Shown here piece after piece: positions 1-10,970 of a stretch of DNA of 64,000 nt; positions within the stretch are counted from its first letter, which is position 1, and each line of letters starts with the position of its first letter. The DNA is taken from contig JAQFVV010012507.1 of assembly GCA_028023455.1 (NCBI GenBank), positions 124,001 to 188,000 of the forward strand, written 5' to 3'. The translations under genes and the position numbers were made by a program. Below the pieces are notes generated by a model. It did no database searches and was not told the DNA's origin. It saw nothing but the letters and a program-made list of their open reading frames with translations. Source of the DNA: Epiperipatus broadwayi (lineage: Eukaryota > Onychophora > Udeonychophora > Euonychophora > Peripatidae).

Positions 1-499
1 ACAAATCTCTCCTTCTTGGTTAATCCAAAATGCATTTGGACCTGCCCTTTTAACAATAGTATAAGGTCCTTCATATGTATTGAAGAATTTATGGTATTTA
101 TTCTCCAATGCTTTGCTGGGATGGAAAGTCTTTATCAAAACTTTATCTCTGACTTTAAATTCATAAATACATTTTTTTTTATTTTGACTTCTATTATTTG
201 CCATTTTAACAAGTTGTTTATGAGCTTGTAAAATATCATTTTCTCCATTTATTTTGGGTTTATTAATAATAGGTTTATATTTTTTAAATAATATAGGTAT
301 AATTTGATGAAAGTGTAGTCGGATGGGTGAGAATCCTGTAGATTCATTTAAACTCCAATTGATATAGTCTACTACACATTTTGTCTGCTTTACCCAACCC
401 TTGTGCTCCTCTTCTAAATAGGTCCTAAACAAACGTCCAAGCTCCCGCATAATACGTTCACATGGATTTGATTGTGGATTCCTAATAGAGATTAGCACG
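1..499 (-). pseudogene. Ty3/gypsy integrase, C-terminal half (frame-shifted, runs off the window)
   Basis: Read on the minus strand from about 499 down to 1, this is an uninterrupted reading frame that continues the integrase of the element at 482-5209. It begins with the PQSNP..ER motif that carries the third catalytic acidic residue (the E of D,D-35-E), then a basic linker, and ends in an SH3-like integrase C-terminal segment (around KVRDKVLIK and EGPYTIVKRAGPNAFW). It lies in a different frame from the upstream integrase part: a small indel near 499-510, in an A-rich stretch, separates the first two catalytic aspartates from the glutamate. The frame is still open at base 1, so the end of pol and the 3' LTR lie outside the window. 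The family assignment is confident; whether the frameshift is a mutation or an assembly error is unknown. Confidence 0.85.
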
Positions 500-1216
500 T
501 TTTATTTTTGATATGTCTACCCATTTCTTCCATTCCCTAGATAGAAAAGGTGTATTATGATCAGTTAGTATGGTTTTTGGTTTTCCTATCATTGGGAATT
601 GGAGAGTACTCAATACTTTGATTGTATGTTTAGTATTGGCTTGGGGTATCGGGTAAGCAGCAACATATTTGGAAAAGAGATCATAAGTGACTAATAAATA
701 TTTTTGTTTGTTAAATGGAGGCAAAGGCCCATAATAGTCAATTGCTAAGATCTCGTTTGGTCTTTCTGGAATGATAGAATTAATTGAATTAATATAATTT
801 TGGTTTACTGATTTAGCTCTTAAGCAAATTAGACAATCTTGGAGTGATTTTAAGATGTCTTTATACATTTTTGGCCAGTAAAACCAATTCTTTAGGGTGT
901 GTTCTGTCTTATGAGCACCATAATGCCCATATAGACAGTGTATGTATTTTATGAGTGGGTCACGTAAAGACTTTGGTATTATTGTCCTCCACTCATCAAC
1001 ATTATCATTCACTTTATATAGTAAGACCTGTTGTTCTAATTTAAAATTATTAAGATCTTTAGGTGCATCCAAAACTTCCTCCCCTAATAAAACTTTTATA
1101 ATTGGGTTTAATTCTGGGTCATTAAATTGTATTTCTTGTAAGTTTTCCAACTTGTTCTCTACATTACTATCAGCCATCACATTGACATTTGTAATGTAGG
1201 CGTTGTCTACCATCAA
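482..1216 (-). pseudogene. Ty3/gypsy integrase, zinc-binding and first half of catalytic core
   Basis: A 244-residue minus-strand reading frame. Near residues 90-135 it shows the H-H-C-C integrase zinc-binding pattern (GHYGAHKTEHTLKNWFYWP, then CLICLRAKS), then the start of the integrase core with LAIDYYGPLP (first catalytic D) and ILTDHNTPF (second D). It stops just before the glutamate motif because of the frameshift near 499-510. It is in the same frame as the gag-pol ORF ending at 1244. The two are separated by one TGA codon (1244-1246) and eight sense codons before the first ATG at 1216, so it is the broken continuation of pol and not a separate gene. Confidence 0.9.
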
Positions 1217-1243
1217 ATGATTTTGTTCTGACCTACATGGATT

Positions 1244-4200
1244 TCAACTAAGCACATCAGCCACGATATTCTCGGATCCTTTGCAATAATGCACAGTGTA
1301 ATTAAATTCCTGTAGTAGTAAACTCCATCTAACTAGATGACTATTAGTCAGATACCTATGATTCAAAAATTCAAGGCTTTTGTGATCAGTGATCACTATC
1401 ACCTCTGATTCGAGTAGCATTTGTCGAAATTTTTGGAAAGCCCAGACTATTGCTAGTGCTTCCTTCTCTGTAACCGTGTAATTTATTTCTGGACCTTTCA
1501 AGAGCCGGCTTATAAAGTAGAGGACACCTGGTTGGCCATCCTCTTGGATTTGGGACAGTGTTACCCCTAATCCAAAACCACTACTATCTGTTTGAACAAT
1601 GAATGGTTTATTAAAATTAGGGAAAGCTAACATGGTTAACTCCAAAAACCCTGTTTTAATATTCTCAAATGCACAGTCTTGTTCTTCGGTCCATTTCCAA
1701 CGTTCATCTTTTCTAATCAATTTTAACAACAGTTCCATGTGGTCTGAGAACTTCTGATAGAAACGGTTGTAAAAATTACATAGACCTAAAAATGATCTAA
1801 TTTGTTTTCGGGTAGATGGTTTAGGAAAGTTTTGAATGGCAGAGATCTTCTCTGGATGAGGTCTTATCCCATTGCAACCAACAATATGACCTAAGAAGAC
1901 TACTTGGTTGGAAACTAAAGTACTCTTCTTGAAGTTAATTTTTATACCTTTCAGAAAACACTCTTTAAAAAATATAGATAAATGTTGAAGGTGTTCTTCA
2001 ACTGTGGTGGATGCAATAATTACATCATCCACATAAATAATTATGATTTGTTTTACCTCAGGAGATAAAGTCTTATCTAAACATCTGATTAGACTGGCAT
2101 CACTATTTATCAATCCAAATGGCATCCTATTAAATTGGTATGTAAAACCCTCATAACGGAAAGCAGTATATTGGCGATCTTCTGGATGAAGTTCAATCTG
2201 CCAATAGCTGGAGGTTAAATCGAAAGTAGAAAATACCTTCTTATTTCCAAATTTCATGAATAAGTCATGTATGGGCGGTGGTATATTTCTGTCTGGGACA
2301 GTAATTTTGTTTAGTTGTCTAGCATCCAAACAAAATCTCATCGACCCATCTTTCTTCTTCACAGTTACTACTGGATTACAGTAAGGTGAAGAACATTTGG
2401 AAATGATTTCCCAATCCAGCATTTTATTAATTTGCTTAGATATATCTTCCCGATATTGGTATGGAATAGGATATGATTTAGATTGAAATGGTTGATCATG
2501 AATTAATCTAATTCTCTGTTGGAATCCCTTTATCACTCCTGGTATGTCTGAGAAAATAGAATTAAATTCTCTTATAACAAATCGTAATTTTAATATATCA
2601 TCACTTCCAAGCAAGTTGGATTCTGCGAGTTTACTCTCTAAAAGTGTTTCTGAAATGCTAGATGTTATAGAGTCAACTTCAATTTGATCATATCTTGGAA
2701 GCAATGTCATCTCTAAGACTTCATCATTAATTTTAACTGTTTTATTACAGAAATCAATTACACAAGTGTTCAAATGTAGGAAGTCTGCCCCTAAAATAAC
2801 ATTATGAATCAAACCATTCAAAATTAAAAATACATGATAGAGAGTTGTTTGGCCGATTTTAATCTCAACCCAAATTTGTTTTTGGATTAACTTAGCTTTT
2901 CTACTGTTAGCCATGGTAACCTGCATAGATTTCAGTGGTAAAATTTTGATATTAGGATTTATTGCTAAAATCTTTTGGTAAAATGTCTCTGATATCACAG
3001 AAATTTGGCTACCAGAATCTAATAATGCTTTAACCAGCAAGCTCTCAAACAAAACTTCTATCATAGGGCAACTTTGTAAAACAAAATTTGGTGTTTTATC
3101 TTCCCATGAACACATCATGTTAGTGATTTCTCGTGTAAAAGATTGATTCAAGTTCCTCATTGGGTATTTGGTTTCTTGAGGTGAGGAACATTTCCTCAAG
3201 TAGTTTGTTTTATGTGAATCTATAGATATATCTTTACTACATCGCGGGTTTGGGAAATTTCTTGGATTATTAGAAGAAGTTATTTTTACTTTATTTAAAT
3301 TATCACGATTTATTTTGGGAGAGAGGTCATAAGGTATATTCCTTTGAGATGTTTTTCCCATCCAATAATTGGTATTTCTATTATTTTTCCTTCTATTATA
3401 AAATATTGTTTTGATTGAAACTTCCTCCTTTTTTTTATCAGGTAATCTAATTGATAAATTGGTTTGATTCATATCAATACTATTTAAAAGTTCTACTATT
3501 TGTTCTATTTTTGTTATATTGGTACACAATAATGATTGTTCTATTTTAAGTGGTAAATTTCTTTTTATTATTCTAATCATTTCGCCTTCACTTAAATGAT
3601 AAGTATTAAGTGTTCTTAATTTTGTTATTTGACGGCGAAAGAATTTGGTCAAGGTTTCTCCAGGTGTCTGTTTATACTTATCTTGGAATATTTGGTACAA
3701 TAAAGCCTCTTGTTTATCTCTATTCCAAAAATTTTTAATTAATAACTCTTGATATTCCATATAAGTAGATGGAGTTTGTGATAAAGACTCCCACCACATC
3801 AATGCATCTCCTTGTAAGTGACTATATGCAACGATCACTTTTTCTCTTTCTGATAAACTATGGTTAACAGAAAAATAAAGATTAAGGCTTCTAATATGTT
3901 CTATCGGAGATTCATTATGAGATCCTTTGAATATTTTTAACCTAAGAAATTGGTTAATTGTACTACTTGGTATTGAATGGTTATATACCTTTTGTTTTTC
4001 TAAAACATTCAACTGAGAAGTTGATGTTTGATTTTCATGATTAATCCTATAAGTATTTAAGTTTAACCCTTCTAATTCAAAATTACTAGGATAATTTTCA
4101 ACTTCAGGCATTATATGATACTGAAAATTTGATCTATCACCAGAGTCAATTACTTGTTGTGGATCTTTTTGAATGACTTCCAAATGATTTTCCCCATGAT

Positions 4201-5209
4201 TTTGTTCTTGATTATAACTATAAGTATTTACATTATTTTCAACCTGATGCATTTCTATAGTTGGTGTTCTTTTACATATCTGTGTTTCAATAACCAAAAA
4301 TCTACTATCAGTTGATTCCTTTATTTTATTTACTCTATTCCAAGTTTCAGTAGTATCTTTCCTTAATTTTTCCAATACATTTTTGTCTATATTTGTATTA
4401 ATTTCTATTGAATTCATTTTATTTTCTAAAGTTTTAAGTTGATGATCAATAGTCTCCAATACATTATTCTGAGATTCTACCTCATTATTATGTTTAGTAG
4501 ATAGTTGATCTATTCTTGCTTGTGTTTGTTGTCTATCTACTTGGATTTCATTCCGTATTTTATTTTGTTCTTCTTTTACTTGATCCCTAAAAATTCCTTG
4601 ATTTTTATACATTTCATCACATTTAACATTTAATCTATCTATTATGTCACCTTGGAACTCACTAAACCGTTGTTGACATTTTGAATTATTTTCATCAATT
4701 TTATTCTTTAAATCATTTAATGCTTGTTTAATTTCTATGTTATCTTTTTTAACATTATCCACATTTAAATTTAATTGTTGGATTTTTGTAGATAGTTTAT
4801 TTTCAATTCCTGTTATTTCAATCTTCAAATCATTTTTTAAACTATTAATATTATCATCCAATTTTTTATTCATATTATAAAGTAATTTTTGATTATTACT
4901 GTCCATTTTAGTCATAAACATTTGTAACATTTGCTGAATTGTATCAACATTAAATGATTGACTAATTCCAATTGTAGATGATTGATTTAAATCTTCATCA
5001 ATTATATTTTGTGTTTGAGATAACACTTGATCTAAACTCGGTGTTTGTTGAGGGTATTCAATTATGGTTGTAGAACCCCCAGGTGCTTGTACTAATGATG
5101 ATTGTTCAATAATATTACTATCATCATTTAGTTCACTTTGCAAATCATCTTGCATTTGACTAGAGCATTTAATATTTTTGTTTGAAAACATTTTCCCACT
5201 TCGCAGCAT
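1244..5209 (-). CDS. Ty3/gypsy Gag-Pol polyprotein (Gag, protease, RT, RNase H; interrupted)
   Basis: A 1,321-residue minus-strand ORF of an LTR retrotransposon. In order: a long coiled-coil-like N-terminus rich in Asn, Lys, Glu and Gln (about residues 75-320); a retrotransposon Gag capsid-like domain (about 420-580, with GDALMWWESL and ETLTKFFRRQ); an aspartic protease (LLDSGSQISV near 730, later ILGADFL); reverse transcriptase (about 920-1110, with MPFGL and the catalytic IYVDDVI near 1060); and RNase H (about 1190 to the end, with QTDSSGFGLG, EKEALA and TDHKSLE). I see no CCHC zinc knuckle. The ORF stops with TGA inside the RNase H/linker motif ADVLS, where related elements usually carry Arg (SRNP). 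A CGA-to-TGA transition is the simplest explanation. Gag and Pol share one frame. With the downstream frameshift, this copy cannot make a full polyprotein unless the stop is read through. Confidence 0.93.
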   Translation of the reverse strand: MLRSGKMFSNKNIKCSSQMQDDLQSELNDDSNIIEQSSLVQAPGGSTTIIEYPQQTPSLDQVLSQTQNIIDEDLNQSSTIGISQSFNVDTIQQMLQMFMTKMDSNNQKLLYNMNKKLDDNINSLKNDLKIEITGIENKLSTKIQQLNLNVDNVKKDNIEIKQALNDLKNKIDENNSKCQQRFSEFQGDIIDRLNVKCDEMYKNQGIFRDQVKEEQNKIRNEIQVDRQQTQARIDQLSTKHNNEVESQNNVLETIDHQLKTLENKMNSIEINTNIDKNVLEKLRKDTTETWNRVNKIKESTDSRFLVIETQICKRTPTIEMHQVENNVNTYSYNQEQNHGENHLEVIQKDPQQVIDSGDRSNFQYHIMPEVENYPSNFELEGLNLNTYRINHENQTSTSQLNVLEKQKVYNHSIPSSTINQFLRLKIFKGSHNESPIEHIRSLNLYFSVNHSLSEREKVIVAYSHLQGDALMWWESLSQTPSTYMEYQELLIKNFWNRDKQEALLYQIFQDKYKQTPGETLTKFFRRQITKLRTLNTYHLSEGEMIRIIKRNLPLKIEQSLLCTNITKIEQIVELLNSIDMNQTNLSIRLPDKKKEEVSIKTIFYNRRKNNRNTNYWMGKTSQRNIPYDLSPKINRDNLNKVKITSSNNPRNFPNPRCSKDISIDSHKTNYLRKCSSPQETKYPMRNLNQSFTREITNMMCSWEDKTPNFVLQSCPMIEVLFESLLVKALLDSGSQISVISETFYQKILAINPNIKILPLKSMQVTMANSRKAKLIQKQIWVEIKIGQTTLYHVFLILNGLIHNVILGADFLHLNTCVIDFCNKTVKINDEVLEMTLLPRYDQIEVDSITSSISETLLESKLAESNLLGSDDILKLRFVIREFNSIFSDIPGVIKGFQQRIRLIHDQPFQSKSYPIPYQYREDISKQINKMLDWEIISKCSSPYCNPVVTVKKKDGSMRFCLDARQLNKITVPDRNIPPPIHDLFMKFGNKKVFSTFDLTSSYWQIELHPEDRQYTAFRYEGFTYQFNRMPFGLINSDASLIRCLDKTLSPEVKQIIIIYVDDVIIASTTVEEHLQHLSIFFKECFLKGIKINFKKSTLVSNQVVFLGHIVGCNGIRPHPEKISAIQNFPKPSTRKQIRSFLGLCNFYNRFYQKFSDHMELLLKLIRKDERWKWTEEQDCAFENIKTGFLELTMLAFPNFNKPFIVQTDSSGFGLGVTLSQIQEDGQPGVLYFISRLLKGPEINYTVTEKEALAIVWAFQKFRQMLLESEVIVITDHKSLEFLNHRYLTNSHLVRWSLLLQEFNYTVHYCKGSENIVADVLS

Positions 5210-5593
5210 AACAAATTTTAACTTAATTCAAATATTACTTAAGTGTATATGTATTTTTATAACCAAAATATTATATCGTAAAGTTCTCTACCACCCCATG
5301 CCATTTATATATACTTATGATGTTCTAATAATATATGTGTATATTTTTAAACGTCTATGTCTATATAAAACTTTATCCCACTCAACTCTTGTTTAAAACA
5401 TAATTTAATAATTAGTTATTCAAATATTGATCTGTCTAAATCATATTATATATATTACCATTTTTTTTTTATTTATATTAATCTTGCAATTATAAATACC
5501 ATATATAATGAATCGAAATTATAGATTCAATGCCTAAAACGTCGCACACCAAATAAAACGCAGTCTACAGGGTATGAGATTTAATTAATCAAA

Positions 5594-5615
5594 GCCCCTA
5601 ATGTTTGGGTCGCCA
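5594..5615 (-). promoter_or_regulatory. Putative tRNA-Lys-like primer-binding site of the Ty3/gypsy element
   Basis: On the minus strand, about 390 bp upstream of the gag start, the sequence TGGCGACCCAAACATTAGGG resembles the TGGCGCCCAACGTGGGGC type of site used with tRNA-Lys, with a few substitutions. It follows GTTATAT, so the 5' LTR would end near 5616. A second weaker copy (TTGGCGAACCTAAC, about 5710-5735) is preceded by the same GTTATAT, as if the LTR end and leader had been partly duplicated. The 5' LTR start cannot be fixed because its 3' partner lies outside the window. Confidence 0.45.
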
Positions 5616-7766
5616 GATATAACGGGACGGCCTTAATCATCCCAGTTGGTGTATCAAATGTAATATAATCAATTATATTTAATGTTTAGAAGTCATTAAC
5701 TTAATGCTTCATAGTTAGGTTCGCCAAATATAACAGAATGGATTATATTTAAAATCTAAGTTAGTCTTGTTAAATATAAAGGAATGATTAAATTCCTTAG
5801 AAAGAGGATACGCATTTCACTACAATCGAACTTTGGGTCTTCAAGTAGAATTCTAGAAATGAATCGATGAAATACCAAGTCCATGATTATATATACCTTT
5901 ATTATGCTAGCTCATTAATCTTTAAATAAGTTTAAATACAATTTAGACCAGGTCATCCATCTTTCATCCCTCTTTCAGTCACCATTATGCCACGATATTT
6001 AAACTCACGGAGAATTTGCAATCAGCTCATTTCAGGAATAATTTCAAAACAAGTTATTTCATATGCCTTTATATAAGCATTAATTATAACTATTATTCAT
6101 ATGATATTTATAATACTAGCATATATATAATATAATTCAATAATGATTAGACAAAGAGATCACGTTAACAAATCAATATTTAATAAACAATAAAAAATAT
6201 AATAGAATAGATAATAAAATATTAATAAATAAATACAGATGAATTTTATCATTTTAAAAGAATATTAATAAATGATATTTTTTTATTTAATACCCCATGA
6301 TAAAACTCAATACTATAATAAACTTTCAAAAATTAAAGAAAATAGCTTAAATTAATAGATATATAAAAACAATATCTGGGTTCAAAAATTAACAATTTAT
6401 GTAACTTATTAACTTATTTACCGTTCTTATTTATATGCTTCACAATTACCCATATATAGGTCTTATTTACCCTTGTATAACTTATATATTATATGTATTT
6501 TTAATACATAAAAATACATTAAACGTTTACAATATTACGTAGTAAACACAATATAATCCAGTTTAAGATATCTGTCAAATAATAACTATTTTTTATATCC
6601 CTCATCTAATTTGATGAATTATGTTAAGCTTTCAATTAATTATATTTAATAATAAATATAATTTTCCTATCAAGATATAAAATGATGCGATGCCAAATTT
6701 GCAATAAAGATAATAATAATAATAATAAACATATTAAAATAATATAAGCATTATTATAATATATATAAATATATAATAAAGGAAACTTATTTATAAGAGA
6801 GTTGAGAGTAGGTATTGAAGTCTATAGTTCATCATCCTAATGAAGATCTTTTACGAAGTATATTATTAATCCATTGGTATAATGATGATTTTATTTATCC
6901 ATAGACGATAATCTGTTAACAATATCCAATGATTTGATTAATGTGAAATAAAATAAATATTCTTCGAATGTAGATGTTCTTAATCTTCATTTTTGTATTA
7001 TCCTTAGACGTTCTATATATCTAATATTTCAAAATATTTTAAAATAGCATGCAAGGTTGGTTTCAAAACCTTTTACGATATAATAAGTGTACTACTCAGT
7101 GCACATTGTTTTATCCTTAATATATATAATTATCTTAAATTTATATATATCCGAAGAATAATGGAAGAGTTAAAACAATGTAGTTTCAAAACTTAAACAG
7201 ACGTTCTTTTTTATATTGCTATTCCTTTAAGATTGAGTAGAAAATTAAATATATTTTCCTTGCAAACTTTGAATCCACAAATTATTTTAATTTGGAAAAG
7301 TTAATATTTAAATTCCAATCGTTAAATAGTAGTATTGATAAAAGAAAAATAATATTTTTTTAAAGAGAAATGATTTTCTTTTTTTCTTTCGTTTTTTTAT
7401 CCAGAGCACGAACGAATCTACTCGTGTGTTATATAAGTTCATGCTTAATTCAACTATCAATTGTTCCAATTGACATTAAGATTTAATGAAAAACATAAAA
7501 AAAGAGATAAGTATTTATTCTGTAACTTCAAATCTGGCATTGTTACTCAAACAGCTTAAGGTATAACATTATTGTGAAAACTTAAATGAATATGAGTAAA
7601 TGCAGTACATATTTTTATGTTTTATTAACAGTAATAAAATAGTCAAATATAAATTTAAATACTTTAGTAAATAATTTTACTTAGATTTAAAACACTGTGT
7701 TAACCAATAATATTTGTTTGAAGTTACTATATATAATATATATATACAGACATTTAATGGTTGTAG

Positions 7767-7771
<5 letters not shown>
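5616..7771. other. AT-rich stretch, including the presumed 5' LTR of the Ty3 element
   Basis: No coding potential is visible. On the minus-strand reading the part next to 5616 should be the 5' LTR of the gag-pol element, but its outer end cannot be placed. The rest is low-complexity A/T sequence with short TA runs (around 6120 and 6755-6780). Confidence 0.4.

Positions 7772-7798
<27 letters not shown>
7772..7798. repeat. (TA)n microsatellite next to foldback element
   Basis: About 13 TA units directly adjoining the left end of the palindromic element that follows. Confidence 0.9.
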
Positions 7799-7801
<3 letters not shown>

Positions 7802-7993
7802 ATTATTTTTGGGAGCTTCCATGTAGTAAAAATAAATTAGCTAAATAACTGACATTTCAGTACAGTAATAAGTACTTGCAGAATTTCTTCTTTCAGAAAG
7901 AAGAAACTTTGAGGAAAGTACTTCTTATTTTACTGAAATATCAGCTAATTAGCTATTATGTTTTTATTACATGGACACTCCCACAAATAATAC
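7799..7993. mobile_element. Foldback element (palindromic MITE-like), about 195 bp
   Basis: Almost the whole unit is one inverted repeat centred near 7897. The left arm begins TATTATTTTTGGGAGCTTCC and the right arm ends as its imperfect complement. The centre is TTTCTTCTTTC / GAAAGAAGAAA. Arms are about 95 bp with scattered mismatches. There is no ORF, and the left end lies against a (TA)n tract. Length and structure fit a miniature foldback transposon; a hairpin RNA precursor cannot be excluded. Confidence 0.7.
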
Positions 7994-8000
7994 TATGAAT

Positions 8001-8802
8001 TCATTTAAATTTTAATACTTGACTTTTTTGTAAATATCTAATACTGAATTAAATGCACAAACTTTTAAAATACACAAATAACGAATAATTAATTTATTAA
8101 TGTTTGATTTAAATATTAAAATAAGCTTTAAAAGATTATAGAATCGAAGCAAAGATTCTAATCTTTAAATAAAATATAATAAAAAACCTTTTGATTTAAA
8201 AAAAATAACGAAAGTTTTAATCTTAAAAATAAAAATTACAAACAGATCCTTATGGCAAAATGACCATTGAAAAGATGATTACGAATGAGATAAGAGTCTA
8301 GGAATAGAAACAAAAGACTTGCTTTTTCTGCCCAAAGATATAGACACAGACCTCAGTAGAAAAATCCAAGTAGCCACAAACCTAAAATTTACTACAAACT
8401 CAATGAACCAATGAAATAGAGATATGGAATATGTTTGATGAATCCTGCATTCCAGAGATAAGGTGCCCAAGGACTATAAAAAGAAAATCCAAAACAATAA
8501 TTAAGGAGAAAGAGAATTAGAATTTTGATTCATTTTGTTGTTGCTGAAAAATTAAAATAAATATTGTCACCATTACCAAAAATGTAATATGTTTTATCGT
8601 GCTTCCTTTGGTTCGGCCGACCAAAGGCAACCTTCATCTCTACGGATCCCAGGATTGAACCACTGAAACCGTCTTCATAAAACATCTTCAGAAATCTTTA
8701 TAAAATTGTCATCGTCTGCAAGAAATGGCCCTTGTGTAACTCAGATCTTCATTGGAAGATACACTAAGACTGAATACTTCATCACCATCCCTGATTGTTA
8801 TA
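8001..8802. repeat. About 800 bp dispersed repeat, copy 1
   Basis: Highly similar in direct orientation to 9226-10027. Shared landmarks are the start ATTTAAATTTTAATACTTGA, the block GATCCTTATGGCAAAATGAC, and the palindromic CTTTGGTTCGGCCGACCAAAG (near 8606-8626 here). It has no convincing ORF: a 63-codon minus-strand frame (8279-8470) is kept in both copies, but one recent duplication is enough to explain that. Probably an unclassified transposon. The foldback element sits just left of this copy, whereas copy 2 starts directly at a (TA)n tract. Confidence 0.75.
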
Positions 8803-9130
8803 AATGGCTGCCCAGCATGTGGCATGATATTCATTAACCACGAATACTCTGATCAAATAAAATAGTTTAGGAAATAGTGTGAATAGCATCCTGAACATCA
8901 TAATAGGTAGAGTAGGAATAAGTTGTGATAATATGTGATTGTCAGGTATAAATATGATCGTCAAATAACTTTAATCTTTAAAAAAAAAAGAAAAGAAATG
9001 ATTTAGTAATTTAAAAATATGCTCATGAAAAAAAAAAAGAACTTTAACGCATTATTATTGCCATTTAGTATTAATTGTAACTAGAGTCTTTTTTTAATCA
9101 TTTTTTTAAATAAGTTCAGTGATATGTAAC

Positions 9131-9133
<3 letters not shown>

Positions 9134-9221
<88 letters not shown>
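9134..9221. repeat. (TA)n microsatellite, about 44 units
   Basis: An uninterrupted alternating TA tract that forms the left border of the second copy of the 800 bp repeat. Confidence 0.97.
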
Positions 9222-9224
<3 letters not shown>

Positions 9225-9225
9225 T

Positions 9226-10027
9226 TACATTTAAATTTTAATACTTGAATTTTTTGTAAATATCTAATACTGAATTAAATACACAAACTTTCAAAATGCA
9301 CAAATAATGAATAATTACTTTATTATTAATGTTTGATTTAAATATTAAAATAAGCTTTAAAAAAATTATAGAATCGAAGCGAAGATTCTAATCTTTAAAT
9401 AAAATATAAAAAACCTTTTGAGTTAAAAAAAATAACGGGAGTTTTAATCTTAAAAATAAAAATTACAAACAGATCCTTATGGCAAAATGACCATTGAAAA
9501 GATGATTACAAAAAAGATAAGAGTCTAGGAATAGAAACAAAAGACTTGCTTTTCCCACCCAAAGATATAGACACAGACCTCAGTGGAAAAATCCAAGTAG
9601 CCACAAACCCAAAATTTACTACAAACTCAATGAACCAATGAAATAGAGATATGGAATATGTTTCATGAATCCTGCATTCCAGAGATAAGGTGCTTGAGGA
9701 CTATAAAAAGAAAATCCAAAACAATAATTAAGGAGAGAGAGAATTAGAATTTTGAATTTGTTTCATTGTTGCTGAAAAATGAAAATAAATATTGTCACTG
9801 TTGCCAAAAATGTAATCTTTTTCATCGTGCTTCCTTCGGTTTGGCCGGTCAAAAGCAACCTTCATCTCCACAGACCCCAGGATCAAACCACTGGAACCAT
9901 CTTCATAAAAAATCTTCGGAAATCTTTATAAAATCATCATCGTCCGCAAGAAATGCCCTTAACTCAGATATTCGTCAGCAGATATGCTAAGACTGGATAC
10001 TTCATCTTCATCCCCGACCATTATAAT
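9226..10027. repeat. About 800 bp dispersed repeat, copy 2, framed by TA tracts
   Basis: Direct-orientation partner of 8001-8802, with roughly one difference per 15-20 bases by eye. It is bordered on the left by (TA)n at 9134-9221 and on the right by imperfect TA repeats at 10027-10054, the same (TA)n framing seen for the Penelope-like units. The inverted motif is degraded here (CTTCGGTTTGGCCGGTCAAAAG). A 74-codon plus-strand frame (9766-9990) is broken in copy 1, so it is probably not a gene. Confidence 0.75.
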
Positions 10028-10339
10028 ATATATATATATACATATATATATATATTCAGATTTAAATCTCATGGAACACAGTCACATTACAACACCATCA
10101 TCTCCAATCTGATTTAATCAAAAGAGAAATATCTTTATGAATATGTACATAAATATTAGATATAATAGTTTAAATTTAAGCACTATCTCAATCAATGGGA
10201 ATATTTATATGAGGGTTTAAACTCCCTTCATGATCAGTATTAGTACCACATATCCAGGATAGCACTGTTTGAGCAAGAAAACCATCTTATTGATGATAAT
10301 ATTATGACCCTGTCAATAAAATTGTAGTTTCATATTAGA

Positions 10340-10590
10340 GCTGCCACATGGAGCATGTATTAGACCTATTGCACCTGTTTACATTCATATCAATCCACTG
10401 ATAACTTTGTAATCTTGGAATATAACCAAAATAACATGTACATGGATGTTGTACATGACTTTTTTGTCAATAAAAATGTGTACATGGATCTTGTATATAA
10501 TATTTTGGCAAGTTTTACAAAGTTATCAGGGGAGGGGTTGATACAAGTATAAAATATACACAGTAAGTCTAATACATGCTCCATGTAGCA
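10340..10590. mobile_element. Foldback element, about 250 bp
   Basis: Inverted repeat centred near 10465. The left arm contains ACATGGAGCATGTATTAGAC, TGATAACTTTGTAA and ACATGTACATGGAT; the right arm carries their complements in reverse order. Arms are about 110 bp and imperfect. One arm (CATTAGAC ... AATCCACTGATAACTTT) recurs alone at about 15062-15160, so the unit is repeated in the genome. No ORF. Confidence 0.65.
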
Positions 10591-10646
10591 GGACAAAAAC
10601 ATAATAAACATTTATTATTTTCAATAAGAAATGTACACATTTTGAA

Positions 10647-10970
10647 CATGACATTTAAATATGTAAAACTTGGACACTAACAATTTTTAAGAACATTTGA
10701 AATAAAAATATATATATGATTTGTGATCTTAATCAAATGATGGCATTATACACAAAAAATGTTAGTTTAACTATACACTAAACAAACAGTAAATGGTTTT
10801 GGTTTTTAAATAACAAGACATTCAAATATGTACAAGTTGGACACTAATTACTTTTTAGAATGACATTTGAAAGCAAAAAAAAATGTGATTTGCAATCTTA
10901 ATGAAATGATGCCATTACACAAAAAAATGTTACTAAACAAACAATAAATTGTTTGGGTTTTTAAATAATA
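10647..10970. repeat. Tandem duplication of about 170 bp
   Basis: Two head-to-tail copies (about 10647-10815 and 10819-10970) share AATATGTA.AA.TTGGACACTA, a GATTTG.GATCTTAAT.AAATGATG block and ACTAAACAAACA. Divergence is moderate. No coding content. Confidence 0.7.

Noticed and set aside
8279-8470. A 63-codon minus-strand frame conserved in both 800 bp repeats
   Set aside because: The two copies are too similar for conservation to be informative, and the opposite strand also has a frame in copy 2 that is broken in copy 1.
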